In this document: positions 16,946 through 24,166 of the stretch, piece after piece | How positions within the stretch are numbered: position 1 is the stretch's first letter | Layout of the letters: each line of letters opens with the position of its first letter | Notes under the pieces: model-generated | Databases searched by the model: none | What the model was told of the DNA's origin: nothing | What the model saw: only the letters and a program-made list of their open reading frames with translations | DNA from: a virus | DNA: 25,555 nt | Strand: one strand, 5' to 3' | IMG/VR virus record: IMGVR_UViG_3300010354_000577 | Span: 1-25,555 of that record | Made by a program: the position numbers and the translations under genes

Positions 16946-19471
16946 ATGTCTGTTTTATCAAGAGTAAATTACGTTGGCGGATTGCGGGTAGATTTGCCTG
17001 ATTTATTAGCTTCTGATTCTTACATTACTAATGATATTAGAAATATTATTAGTAGTTTAACAGGCAATACATCATATACGGTACAAGGACTTGAAGTCAC
17101 CAATTGGTCTGGTTTAACAGTTTTTGTTAATATTGCAGATGCGTTAATTTTTTGTCCAAATAACCCCGTTGCTCCCTTTTATAAAGGATTAGTCGGAGAT
17201 ACTGAACTGACGATTACACTTCAGTCTAGTTCTGAAATTTACTTAGAATTAATATTAGAAACAACAACAAGTGGCCCTGTCACAAAAGGGTTTTTTGATT
17301 CACTTGCAATTACAGCCGATTCTCCAGCAGGGTCAGAGTTTACTGAAACAATCGACTCACAAGTTATTGTTGTGCCAAAATTAGTTCAAAAATTTGGCGG
17401 ATTTACGCCTAATTCTATTAAAATAGCTTATATTGAAACCAATGCTTCTCAGGTAACCAAACTCGTAGATTCACGAGAATTATTTTTTAGATTAGGCACG
17501 GGCGGAGCTGTGCCTAACAAATCGGCAAATTTTCCATGGGATTCCTCAGTTAGGCAAGAGCCAGTAGAATCATCAACTTCTCCGTCTCAACTAACTAATA
17601 TTAATCCAAATTCTGTTTATTATTCTAATACAATAAACGGAACTATTTTAAACGACAAGGGCATTAAGACTTTAAAAGATTGGCTTAATGCAATTATGAC
17701 AACTTTTAAAGAAGTAAAAGGAACTCCAGTTTGGTATCAAAGCGCAGGAACTTCTGCAGGATTTCCCTTAAATCTTTCTTTACTGTCTCTTTTTAGAGAT
17801 AGTACGGCTGGACATTCTATAGTAGCTGATTCTTCTAATACTATTTATTGGGGGACAACTACCGGAGTTATTGAAAATTATTTACACAGTCAATGTACTG
17901 GCTCAACAAGGGTGCGTTGGCAAGCGAACTACGGTTACCCAATTACATGGGAGTTGGGCGGAACTTATTCTTCAAATAGAATTTATTCAAACAACAATTT
18001 TCAATCTCCTGCGTTAAGCGAGGGTGATTCTTTATATTTGGCACTGCAGCGCGATGTTGTGTTAACTGACGAAATTGTAGAATGGTGGCCTATTTCCTCA
18101 CCAGGAGGCTCATTGCCAGTTGGCGTAACTCCTTTAGACCCAAATAAATCTGTAAGTGGATTGGGACATTTTGTATCAGTAGCGGTTGGGGATTATATTA
18201 AACGGGAGTCTGAAGGAATTTTAGCGTATTACAGAGTAAATCGCCTTTTGTATAACGACGATACCGTAGTTGATGTAGAGGGTACGGTTGCAGATAGTAG
18301 CGTTAAAGCAGTGGAGCTAGATCGAGCAAAATTGCCCTCCATTTTGTCAGGAATTGAAGAGAAATACACTTATTTTCGAGCAAGATATTCAAATGCCGAT
18401 TTAATTGTGCGCGGCCCAATGTCTGCCGAACCGGCTAATGATGTTGATTTGTATTGGTTAGGCAGAAGAACTGGTTCTTCTTTTTATTTTAGGGATTATG
18501 GCACCTTATCTCAAGGCGAAGAAGTTGAAATTTTAGAAGACAGTGCTCAAGACCAAAACGAAAATAATTTTGGCTCAGAGCCTATATTGGTATTAAACCC
18601 CGATGTTGCTTATGCTGCTGAAGTTTTGTCTTTAAACCCTAACGGAACGGCAATTTCCGGAACTTATTTAAGTATATATAAACGCAAAACCAACAACAGA
18701 ACAAACTCCGACTTAACAACAAACCAAACAGTTTTTGTTTATGAAATTGAAGATTTAATTTCGTTAGGCGCGAATCAAGAATTATGGGTTAAAGTATCAG
18801 ATGAATACTCTGCAACACCATATACGCTTATCGCAGGAAATGTAACTGATTCAAACGTTACTAACAAATATGAAGTAAGAAACGCAAACGACGCCCCGTT
18901 AAGAAATTATGACAATAAATCTGTTTTTATGCTTTGTAAACAAGTAACAATTAATAGTAAATCTTACGTTGTGTTTTTTGATGGCACAGTAGTTGGCGAG
19001 GTCGGCAGAGCAACCCCCCAAAGATTGCAAATTGAAGACGTTTGGATTCATGATACTGATGTCGATGTTATATCAACATCAACTCCAGCGAGCCTTTTTG
19101 CAAGTGCAGATAATATTAAAATTGGACAATCTTCAAGCATTACTAGAATAGAAGGTGCCCAATCAGTTAAAAGAAAAAATGTATCAGGTTCTTATACTGT
19201 AACACCGACCGATTATATTCTTTCTGTTGACACTTCTAGCATATTAGCTACAATTTCTTTACCAGCAATTAGTGCGGTGGAAGATGGGCATACAGTAATT
19301 GTGAAAGATAAGTCAAATAATTCATATACTAATACCATTACCGTATCCCCTAATGGTACTGATAAAATTGATAATGCTGCAGTCGGATACGTAATTCAAT
19401 CCGACGGCGCGTCTTATATTTTTGTAGCAAATAAAGAAGATGGTTCTCCATATAATTGGGAAATTATTTAA
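16946..19471 (+). CDS. Tail fibre / receptor-binding baseplate protein
   Basis: An 841-residue, beta-rich protein with an SD (AAGAGGG) before the ATG. The N-terminus (NYVGGLRVDLPDLLASDSYI) looks like an attachment region of baseplate-linked fibres. The last 100 residues carry a well-known fibre-tip pattern: GSYTVTPTDYILSVDTSS, then ISLPAISAVEDGHTVIVKD, then TITVSPNGTDKID and a final NW near the end. That beta-sandwich is common at the C-termini of phage tail fibres and is probably host-contacting. No chaperone-type autoproteolytic end or collagen-like repeat is visible. It follows the I-like gene, as H follows I in P2. Receptor and specificity cannot be read from sequence. Confidence 0.7.
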   Translation: MSVLSRVNYVGGLRVDLPDLLASDSYITNDIRNIISSLTGNTSYTVQGLEVTNWSGLTVFVNIADALIFCPNNPVAPFYKGLVGDTELTITLQSSSEIYLELILETTTSGPVTKGFFDSLAITADSPAGSEFTETIDSQVIVVPKLVQKFGGFTPNSIKIAYIETNASQVTKLVDSRELFFRLGTGGAVPNKSANFPWDSSVRQEPVESSTSPSQLTNINPNSVYYSNTINGTILNDKGIKTLKDWLNAIMTTFKEVKGTPVWYQSAGTSAGFPLNLSLLSLFRDSTAGHSIVADSSNTIYWGTTTGVIENYLHSQCTGSTRVRWQANYGYPITWELGGTYSSNRIYSNNNFQSPALSEGDSLYLALQRDVVLTDEIVEWWPISSPGGSLPVGVTPLDPNKSVSGLGHFVSVAVGDYIKRESEGILAYYRVNRLLYNDDTVVDVEGTVADSSVKAVELDRAKLPSILSGIEEKYTYFRARYSNADLIVRGPMSAEPANDVDLYWLGRRTGSSFYFRDYGTLSQGEEVEILEDSAQDQNENNFGSEPILVLNPDVAYAAEVLSLNPNGTAISGTYLSIYKRKTNNRTNSDLTTNQTVFVYEIEDLISLGANQELWVKVSDEYSATPYTLIAGNVTDSNVTNKYEVRNANDAPLRNYDNKSVFMLCKQVTINSKSYVVFFDGTVVGEVGRATPQRLQIEDVWIHDTDVDVISTSTPASLFASADNIKIGQSSSITRIEGAQSVKRKNVSGSYTVTPTDYILSVDTSSILATISLPAISAVEDGHTVIVKDKSNNSYTNTITVSPNGTDKIDNAAVGYVIQSDGASYIFVANKEDGSPYNWEII

Positions 19472-19486
19472 TATTTTGGAGGCATT

Positions 19487-19909
19487 ATGAACAATATAGT
19501 AGATTTTAGTGCAAAATTAAAATTAAAAAAAAGAACATTATCTTCTTTAGTTAGAGAGCAATCTTTTGGAATAGATTTAACGCATTATCAAATTTATAAA
19601 TTAAGAGTTGGAACCGCTACATGGTTTGATGCCGACGACGCTATTGTTGCAATTCAAAAAACAAACAATGATTATAAAATTTTACTTTGTCCAGTAAATA
19701 AAAATTTTTTAGAAAATAAATGGAATGTTTTTGGTCTAATCATGTGGATTTGGTTGCGATATTTAAAACACAAGCGCGTTGGTAATTATAGAGCATCAAC
19801 GGATGAGTTTAAGTTTATGCTTCAAAAAACATCTAAAATTGATGCAGATATTGAATTTGTTAGAAATATTCCCCATTTACCTGAAATTAATCCTAAATAT
19901 TCGATGTAA
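19487..19909 (+). CDS. Unknown protein downstream of the fibre
   Basis: A 140-residue protein with GGAGG six bases before the ATG. I do not recognise it. It has a basic N-terminus (KLKLKKRTLSSLVREQ), a mixed alpha/beta middle, and a hydrophobic, Trp-rich segment near residues 80-92 (VFGLIMWIWLRYLKHKR) that could be a buried helix or membrane-associated. It lies 15 bases after the fibre gene and 3 bases before the helix-turn-helix gene, so it is probably co-transcribed with both. A fibre-assembly role is possible from position but has no sequence support. Confidence 0.7.
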   Translation: MNNIVDFSAKLKLKKRTLSSLVREQSFGIDLTHYQIYKLRVGTATWFDADDAIVAIQKTNNDYKILLCPVNKNFLENKWNVFGLIMWIWLRYLKHKRVGNYRASTDEFKFMLQKTSKIDADIEFVRNIPHLPEINPKYSM

Positions 19910-19912
19910 GAT

Positions 19913-20596
19913 ATGGCAAAATTTACAGAACAACAGCTAGCTCAACAAAAAATTTTAAAAGAGCTTCAAGAAGCATATGAACGTGATTACCAATGGCTCA
20001 CAGAAGAGGAAAGGTCTATTGCTGAAAGATCGTTTTCTCAAAATAAAACCTTGTTTGTCAGCCCCTCTCAAGAAGCTGCTTTGTTCGGTGTATATGCAAT
20101 GGGCAGAACCGTAACTCAGATTGCCAGACAATCTGGACATCTTGTTGAAACTATTGTATGCAGTCTTTTGAAATATAACTGGTGTATGAGAATGCAGATG
20201 GCCAACCAACAGGCCGATGGTTCTGTGTTAGAAGTCTTTGGTAAAGAAGCCATTGATACAATCTTTACAATGACAAAGATTGCTATTGAAAATGATTTAA
20301 AAAAAATTTTGGCTGGTGAAATGGCTGCGGGTGAATCCGGTTTTGTGCCAAAAAACATTAAAGAAATGAAAGAGTTTTTAGGAGTTGTTGGCGAAGTTCA
20401 TAAAATAGATGCTTTTATGAGATTGGGGGCCAAACAACCTTTAGTTAATGTTAGTAATCAAACATTAACTCTAACAAATGGCCAACCACAAAGCCAAACA
20501 CAAGTATCTGATGCGCAAACCGTAGAATTACTTGAAACTTCTGAAAAACGCATTGAAGCGTTAAAAGCACTTGAAGAAGAAACAAAAGACAAGTAA
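19913..20596 (+). CDS. Helix-turn-helix protein, possible small terminase subunit
   Basis: A 227-residue, largely helical protein. Residues about 58-92 (VYAMGRTVTQIARQSGHLVE followed by a helix ending in KYNW) look like a helix-turn-helix of the kind found at the start of phage small terminase subunits and regulators. A second helical block (95-165) could be an oligomerisation core. The C-terminus is low-complexity (QPQSQTQ) and then charged, ending in a K/E helix. Small terminases have this plan (N-terminal DNA-binding helices, helical core, flexible tail), but they normally sit next to a large terminase, which is not in the window. No clear SD; it starts three bases after the previous stop, suggesting coupling. 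A DNA-binding regulator is an equal alternative. Confidence 0.4.
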   Translation: MAKFTEQQLAQQKILKELQEAYERDYQWLTEEERSIAERSFSQNKTLFVSPSQEAALFGVYAMGRTVTQIARQSGHLVETIVCSLLKYNWCMRMQMANQQADGSVLEVFGKEAIDTIFTMTKIAIENDLKKILAGEMAAGESGFVPKNIKEMKEFLGVVGEVHKIDAFMRLGAKQPLVNVSNQTLTLTNGQPQSQTQVSDAQTVELLETSEKRIEALKALEEETKDK

Positions 20597-20620
20597 TATT
20601 ATTTTTAATAAGGAGAGTTT

Positions 20621-21775
20621 ATGAGCAGCAAAATTAATATTGGTATTACTTTTAGCGTAGAAGATTATAAAAAATCAAGTTTTTTTAATAACGGAATTAT
20701 GCAAAATGTTGTCACTTTAAAAGAAATTTTTCAAAAATGTCAACAGGTTAATAAAAGTTATTTTATTAATACTCATTCTCAGGCAACAAAAACTTCTCCG
20801 GAATCAACAGCGTGGGAAGAGTACGCTCAAGATATTATTACCAAAGAAGAAGCAAAAGAAAAATGTGATTTGATCGTTGTTTGTCAGGGTTCTCTGTATC
20901 TTGATGAATACAAAGTATATAAAAAATTAGGAAAAAAAATCGTAAAACAAATACTTGGCGCAGAGCTTGCGATTTTTCATGAACGATGTCTTTTTGATAT
21001 CCCAACTGGGGGTATATATAAAAGAAATGATAATGTTGATGCTGTGTGGATGAGTGCGCATTATTATAACAGAGATAAATATTTTTTTAAAAGCATTTTT
21101 AATAATTGCGATGTTGTCGAAGCTCCGTATATTTGGGATTCAAGATTTATAGATAAACATCTAGATACATTAAAAAAATCAAAACAAAATCTTACTGGCA
21201 CTTATGCTCCAAATGGAAATCTTAAAAAAAGAATTTCAACCATGGAAGCAAATTTAAGCGTTGTAAAAACTTGTATCACTCCAATTATTATTGCTGAGCT
21301 ATTAGAAAGAAAATATCCCGAAGTTTTAGAATTTTTTAGTATTTTTGGCGGAGAAAAAATTAAAAACAAGCCCGATATGATTGATTTTGTTCTTAATTTT
21401 GAAGTAAATAAAAATAAAAAATGTTTTTTTGAATCTAGGTATCCAGTTGTTTGGACTTTGTTTAACCACACAGATATTGTATTGTCCCACCAGAATCAAA
21501 ATGAATTAAACTATTTGTATTTAGATGCAGCTTGGCTTGGTTTTCCAGTTGTGCATAATAGCCCAATGATGAGAGAGTTAGGTTGGTATTATCCAGACAA
21601 TAATGCGGATGTAGCGATTGAACACATTAAATATATTGCAGAAAACTTTGATACAATCGACTATGTTGATGAAAAATATCTAAAGAAATCTAGACAATTT
21701 GCTGAGCGATATTTTCCATCAAATATTCAAAATATTAAAGAATATGAAAGACTTATAGAAAATGTATATTCATAA
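20621..21775 (+). CDS. DUF2827-family protein, predicted GT-B glycosyltransferase-like (copy A)
   Basis: A 384-residue protein with AAGGAG upstream and a full-length match to my memory of DUF2827 proteins of Burkholderia and phages. Markers in order: INIGITF start and NNGIMQN (family 'W/F-NNGI-QN'); VDAVWMSAHYY near 145; VEAPYIWDSRF near 167; KKRISTMEANLSVVKTC near 200-220; HTDIVLSHQNQNELNYLYLD near 283-300; GFPVVHNSPMMRELGWYYPDNN near 307-330. The C-terminal part resembles the nucleotide-sugar half of GT-B transferases, so the inferred role is sugar transfer to a host surface or virion molecule. The donor and acceptor are unknown and no activity is proven as far as I know. A paralogue starts at 24835. 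The 3' end overlaps the start proposed for the next gene. Confidence 0.75.
   Translation: MSSKINIGITFSVEDYKKSSFFNNGIMQNVVTLKEIFQKCQQVNKSYFINTHSQATKTSPESTAWEEYAQDIITKEEAKEKCDLIVVCQGSLYLDEYKVYKKLGKKIVKQILGAELAIFHERCLFDIPTGGIYKRNDNVDAVWMSAHYYNRDKYFFKSIFNNCDVVEAPYIWDSRFIDKHLDTLKKSKQNLTGTYAPNGNLKKRISTMEANLSVVKTCITPIIIAELLERKYPEVLEFFSIFGGEKIKNKPDMIDFVLNFEVNKNKKCFFESRYPVVWTLFNHTDIVLSHQNQNELNYLYLDAAWLGFPVVHNSPMMRELGWYYPDNNADVAIEHIKYIAENFDTIDYVDEKYLKKSRQFAERYFPSNIQNIKEYERLIENVYS
21192..21253 (+). repeat. 62-nt block identical to 25397-25458 (DUF2827 copy A)
   Basis: All 62 bases match the corresponding segment of the second DUF2827 gene at a fixed offset of 4205, although the flanking parts of the two genes differ at many silent and replacement sites. 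It encodes the segment ending in KKRISTMEAN. Perfect DNA identity, not just protein similarity, points to recent exchange. Confidence 0.9.
21281..21350 (+). repeat. 70-nt block identical to 25486-25555 (DUF2827 copy A)
   Basis: 70 of 70 bases match at the same 4205 offset, up to the window edge, so the identity may continue further. It encodes the segment from PIIIAELLERKYPE onward. The 27 bases between this and the previous block differ at about half of positions. Confidence 0.9.
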
Positions 21776-22040
21776 AACAAAAGCAATACAGATGTTTAAA
21801 TATTTATTTTTTATCATGTTTTTATTAAGTTGTAGCACAACAGCGCCTTATTCTTCTGTTTTTGTTTGCACTGCGGAATATAATCCTCATTTATGTACAA
21901 TAACAATAGATGATGCCTTATATGCTGGATACGGTTTAAATAGATGTAATGCTTTAAAATCACTAGAACAATCATTAAAAAATCAAAATCAAAACCCTTT
22001 ACTCGCTTATAAAGCTCAGTGCGGCAAAGTATATAAATAA
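21762..22040 (+). CDS. Cys-rich lipoprotein
   Basis: A 92-residue protein with a type II signal: basic N-region (K5, K7, K13), a hydrophobic core (YLFFIMFLL) and lipobox LLSC with lipidated Cys24. The mature part is about 69 residues with four further cysteines, enough for two disulfides, so it should lie in the periplasm or on the outer membrane. Function unknown; small phage lipoproteins include superinfection-exclusion proteins and o-spanins, but the mature part is not Pro-rich as Rz1 is. This start overlaps the DUF2827 gene by 14 bases. The ATG at 21792 would give a more compact signal peptide and no overlap; neither start has a good SD. Confidence 0.7.
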   Translation: MYIHKTKAIQMFKYLFFIMFLLSCSTTAPYSSVFVCTAEYNPHLCTITIDDALYAGYGLNRCNALKSLEQSLKNQNQNPLLAYKAQCGKVYK

Positions 22041-22084
22041 TTTTTTATTAAAGTTTTTTTATTATATGTCGATATGTATTATAT

Positions 22085-22090
22085 AGGGGG
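22085..22090 (+). promoter_or_regulatory. Ribosome binding site that decides the start of the 102-aa gene
   Basis: AGGGGG lies five bases before ATG 22096. An in-frame GTG at 22090 overlaps this site and so cannot be the start. Confidence 0.65.
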
Positions 22091-22095
22091 TGTTT

Positions 22096-22404
22096 ATGAA
22101 AACAATCCAAGTAGATTTGTTTTTAGAAATTTCTGGAAAAGAACAAATTACCCCCATTGATGTAGGGCTAATTCCAAAAATGGAATTAAACCATAGTCAA
22201 GAATTTGTTCTTGATTTAAAGTTAGTTTTTCCAGAAACAATCATTGTTTTTGGAAAAACATATAATGTTTTTAATAATTTATACTACTCTCCAAGTTTAA
22301 TCTGGAGAGGCAATGAAGGTGAGTATAAGACTTATTTGTCTCTAAAACGTTGTTTTGGTTTTTTAAATTCAGACAATTCAATTGAAATTTCCTTAATTGA
22401 ATAA
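22096..22404 (+). CDS. Unknown small protein, 102 aa
   Basis: It starts at ATG 22096 rather than the in-frame GTG at 22090, because AGGGGG at 22085-22090 overlaps that GTG and is well placed for the ATG. I do not recognise it. The protein is beta-rich: alternating strands (TIQVDLFLEISG, EFVLDLKLVFPETIIVFG, YKTYLSLKRCFGF) with no signal or membrane segment, so it is likely a small cytosolic beta-sheet domain. It follows a 55-base AT-rich gap and leads a run of closely packed genes (11 bases to the next). Confidence 0.7.
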   Translation: MKTIQVDLFLEISGKEQITPIDVGLIPKMELNHSQEFVLDLKLVFPETIIVFGKTYNVFNNLYYSPSLIWRGNEGEYKTYLSLKRCFGFLNSDNSIEISLIE

Positions 22405-22415
22405 AGGAGGCGATT

Positions 22416-22634
22416 ATGTATATTGTTATGGTTGAATTGAATGGCGTCCCCGCTTCAAAACCTGAATGGACTGTAAATTATTCTTATGAAGCTAGTTTTG
22501 ATAGCCTTGATGAGGCGCAAATGTATTTAAGATCTTTAGTAAGATGGTCAGCGGTAGATTCATATGATAAAAAATATGCAACCGATAAGCCTTCTTTTTC
22601 AATCTATTCTGAAGAGTTGGGTGAATACGTATAA
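22416..22634 (+). CDS. Unknown small protein, 72 aa
   Basis: A very strong ribosome site (AAGGAGG at 22404-22410) overlaps the stop of the previous gene and supports the ATG. The product begins with a beta strand (MYIVMVELNGVP), has a helix with the pattern SLDEAQMYLRSLVRW and ends in an acidic stretch. The strand-helix-strand plan and acidic composition are typical of small phage early proteins that bind a host partner, but nothing identifies a target. Confidence 0.75.
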   Translation: MYIVMVELNGVPASKPEWTVNYSYEASFDSLDEAQMYLRSLVRWSAVDSYDKKYATDKPSFSIYSEELGEYV

Positions 22635-22655
22635 ATTTTTATAAAAGGGTTAAGT

Positions 22656-22868
22656 ATGACTGATTCAAAATGGCTAGAAGCACAAAAAATATATGGCCGA
22701 GTAAGAGAACTTTTAGTTAAAGATGGTATGACAATGGAACAGGCTCAAAAAACCTTGGAAACACTCATTATGTTTGTTGCAGGCAGCGAGCTTTCAAAAG
22801 AAGAAACAAATATTTATTTAGCTAAATTTATTGAGGCAATGTTAAAAGGCGATAAGCCGCAATGCTAG
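22656..22868 (+). CDS. Unknown all-helical small protein, 70 aa
   Basis: Three or four predicted helices (DSKWLEAQKIYGRVRELLVK, MTMEQAQKTLETLIMFVAG, SKEETNIYLAKFIEAMLKG) with no signal peptide. It ends in Cys then TAG. The TAG (22866-22868) is part of TAGGAGG, the ribosome site of the next gene, so here TAG is almost certainly a true stop. That bears on the interrupted J-like gene upstream. Function unknown. Confidence 0.7.
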   Translation: MTDSKWLEAQKIYGRVRELLVKDGMTMEQAQKTLETLIMFVAGSELSKEETNIYLAKFIEAMLKGDKPQC

Positions 22869-22878
22869 GAGGCTTTTT

Positions 22879-23109
22879 GTGGACCAATGGATTAGCACAA
22901 GCAAAGTAAAAAAAATGTTTAATATTGATACAGAAACTTTAAATCAATTAGAAAGTGAAGGCAAAATAAAAGCAATGTTGGTTATGGGCAATAAAAAGTT
23001 ATATCTTTTGTCTGAATTAAAAGATATAAAACCAGAAAACTCAATTATTGTTACTAAACCAGTAAGTTTTTTTAAAAGATTTTTTTCTTGGTTTAGGCGA
23101 GGGAAGTGA
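22879..23109 (+). CDS. Small MerR/Xis-like winged-helix protein with a basic amphipathic tail
   Basis: A 76-residue product from GTG at 22879, with GGAGG (22868-22872) six bases upstream. Residues 3-50 follow the helix-turn-helix plan of MerR/excisionase-type domains: WISTSKVKKMFNIDTETLNQ then LESEGKIKAM, a two-strand wing and YLLSEL. It is probably a DNA-binding regulator. The last 14 residues (SFFKRFFSWFRRGK) form a strongly basic aromatic helix unusual for this fold, perhaps binding membrane or nucleic acid. Its TGA overlaps the ATG of the next gene (TGATG), so the two are coupled. Its targets may include this cluster; that is inference. Confidence 0.6.
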   Translation: MDQWISTSKVKKMFNIDTETLNQLESEGKIKAMLVMGNKKLYLLSELKDIKPENSIIVTKPVSFFKRFFSWFRRGK

Positions 23110-23438
23110 TGAAGAGTGTTTTTATTTTTTTTATTTTTTTAATAAATTGTGTTTCATCTCCTCAACCAATCGTTTTACCAAAAGAAAACAAAATACAGCC
23201 TAAATATCAAATTGGTGATTGTTTAATGATAGTTGATTTACCATCGGGCCAAACTTATTCACGACACAGAATAAAAATAGAAAAAATTACTGATAGATAT
23301 TGGTATAGATGGCTTTTAGATAACAATAAGTGGGATAGCAATTTATCAACAATCGTTGGACAATTTGAAAAATTAGAAAAAATTTCTAAAAAAGTAAATG
23401 ATTGTCCAGTTCCAGTTGCATTAAGAGGTAATAAATGA
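23109..23438 (+). CDS. Lipoprotein, 109 aa
   Basis: Start taken at ATG 23109, where GAGGGA (23099-23104) has four-base spacing; a GTG one codon upstream is too close. The N-terminus MKSVFIFFIFLINC is a short type II signal with lipobox LINC and lipidated Cys14. The mature part is basic and contains two more cysteines (IGDC, NDC) that may pair. The middle (YQIGDCLMIVDLPSGQTY ... IKIEKITDRYWYRW) has the strand pattern of a small beta-barrel, SH3-like domain. Function unknown. It overlaps both neighbours (TGATG upstream, ATGA downstream). Confidence 0.7.
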   Translation: MKSVFIFFIFLINCVSSPQPIVLPKENKIQPKYQIGDCLMIVDLPSGQTYSRHRIKIEKITDRYWYRWLLDNNKWDSNLSTIVGQFEKLEKISKKVNDCPVPVALRGNK

Positions 23439-23536
23439 GTGAATATCCATTTTTTGTATTGTTTGGGATAGCAAGTTCTTTAATTTTTGGAATAAGTATA
23501 ATATTTAACGTTTTCAATGACTTAAGAAGTAAATGA
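23435..23536 (+). CDS. 33-aa single-span membrane protein
   Basis: A short frame starting at ATG 23435, overlapping the lipoprotein stop (ATGA), with AGAGG at 23424-23428 as ribosome site. The sequence is an acidic N-terminus, a hydrophobic span (PFFVLFGIASSLIFGISIIF) and a basic end (LRSK), which predicts N-out/C-in topology. Too short for ordinary gene callers, but the overlap, SD and clean transmembrane pattern support it. It could be a small membrane effector or an accessory to the lipoprotein; function unknown. Confidence 0.6.
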   Translation: MSEYPFFVLFGIASSLIFGISIIFNVFNDLRSK

Positions 23537-23542
23537 GTTTTT

Positions 23543-23827
23543 ATGGCAAACCCTAAAGTTATTCAACAAGCAGCTACATTTTTTATAGAAAATGGGATTA
23601 AATACAAATCTATAAAAATGTATGGAAAATTATTAGTTATTAATGTCTTTGATTACAAAACAGCTAAAGATGTTCAAGATATATTAAATGGCTCGTATGT
23701 GCAAAAAACTGGGATTGAAGGGCCAACCGAAGACGATGATTATGATGTTACTGGATTAATTGAAGATGCGCTCGCTCAACACATTAAAGAGTCTTCTGAG
23801 TGGAATGAAAAAGAATTAGAAGAATAA
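23543..23827 (+). CDS. Unknown acidic protein, 94 aa
   Basis: Starts six bases after the small membrane protein, with a weak SD, so probably coupled. The N-terminal half is an alpha/beta unit (VIQQAATFFIENGIKYKSI then KLLVINVFDYKTAKDVQDIL). The C-terminal third is very acidic (PTEDDDYD, then a Glu-rich helix), which recalls DNA-mimic or partner-binding phage proteins without identifying one. No signal or membrane segment. Function unknown. Confidence 0.7.
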   Translation: MANPKVIQQAATFFIENGIKYKSIKMYGKLLVINVFDYKTAKDVQDILNGSYVQKTGIEGPTEDDDYDVTGLIEDALAQHIKESSEWNEKELEE

Positions 23828-23838
23828 AGTTTTTAAAA

Positions 23839-23871
23839 AATTTGCCGATAAGCTGTATATGGAGGCAAATT
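23839..23871 (+). promoter_or_regulatory. Inverted repeat covering a ribosome binding site
   Basis: AATTTGCC (23839-23846) is perfectly complementary to GGCAAATT (23864-23871), with a 17-base loop. The right arm takes in part of GGAGG (23861-23865) and ends one base before ATG 23872, so folding would hide the start of the second 33-aa protein. There is no U-tract after it, so it is not a typical terminator. Confidence 0.5.
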
Positions 23872-23973
23872 ATGGATATAATTTTAAATTTAATTGTTAT
23901 TTTTGGCGGTGGAATTTTATTTATTACTTTTAGTGACTATCTTTTAGGTCTTTTCTTTAGGATAAAAAGATGA
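23872..23973 (+). CDS. Second 33-aa single-span membrane protein
   Basis: ATG 23872 with GGAGG (23861-23865) at six-base spacing; the TGA overlaps the next gene's ATG (ATGA). Nearly the whole chain is hydrophobic (ILNLIVIFGGGILFITF, then YLLGLFF) with a basic end RIKR, so C-terminus in the cytoplasm. It has the same length and topology as the protein at 23435 but no obvious sequence similarity. Coupling to a secreted protein gene suggests they act together at the inner membrane. Function unknown. Confidence 0.6.
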   Translation: MDIILNLIVIFGGGILFITFSDYLLGLFFRIKR

Positions 23974-24164
23974 AATTTTTTATTTATACTATTTTATTGT
24001 ATCAAATTTGCGGCAACGAAATTGTTTATATTAAAAATAGTATGCCGTATGCTACTTGTAATATTGTGACTCGCAATTGTTTTTTATTAGATGAACCTGG
24101 GTTAATTCTTCTTAGAGAAACCACTTCATGTTCGCGTCTTAAAAAATTTAACATTATGGAGTAA
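23970..24164 (+). CDS. Small exported Cys-rich protein
   Basis: A 64-residue protein beginning MKFFIYTILLYQICGN: a short basic start and hydrophobic core typical of an export signal. Cys14 is placed like a lipidated Cys, but Y-Q-I-C is a poor lipobox, so either a lipoprotein with an odd box or a plain secreted protein. Three more cysteines follow in the mature part (ATC, RNC, SC). It overlaps the preceding membrane protein by four bases (ATGA) and lies two bases before the metalloprotease gene, whose ribosome site is inside its 3' end. Function unknown. Confidence 0.6.
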   Translation: MKFFIYTILLYQICGNEIVYIKNSMPYATCNIVTRNCFLLDEPGLILLRETTSCSRLKKFNIME

Positions 24165-24166
24165 TT

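Noticed and set aside
14386-19471. Two adjacent genes of exactly 841 codons, as if duplicated
   Set aside because: Their sequences and end motifs are different (I-like wedge versus fibre); equal length is coincidence.
20936-20944. A8/A7 runs in the DUF2827 genes as phase-variation or slippage sites
   Set aside because: Similar A-runs occur throughout this AT-rich window, both copies keep the frame, and no alternative-frame product is suggested.
22041-22095. Promoter or terminator in the AT-rich gap before the 102-aa gene
   Set aside because: TATTAT at 22077 has no acceptable -35 and sits almost on the ribosome site; there is no hairpin before the T-rich stretch.
21762-23438. Lipoproteins as Rz/Rz1-type spanins
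   Set aside because: Their mature parts are not Pro-rich, no endolysin or holin is recognisable nearby, and no i-spanin with a coiled coil was seen.
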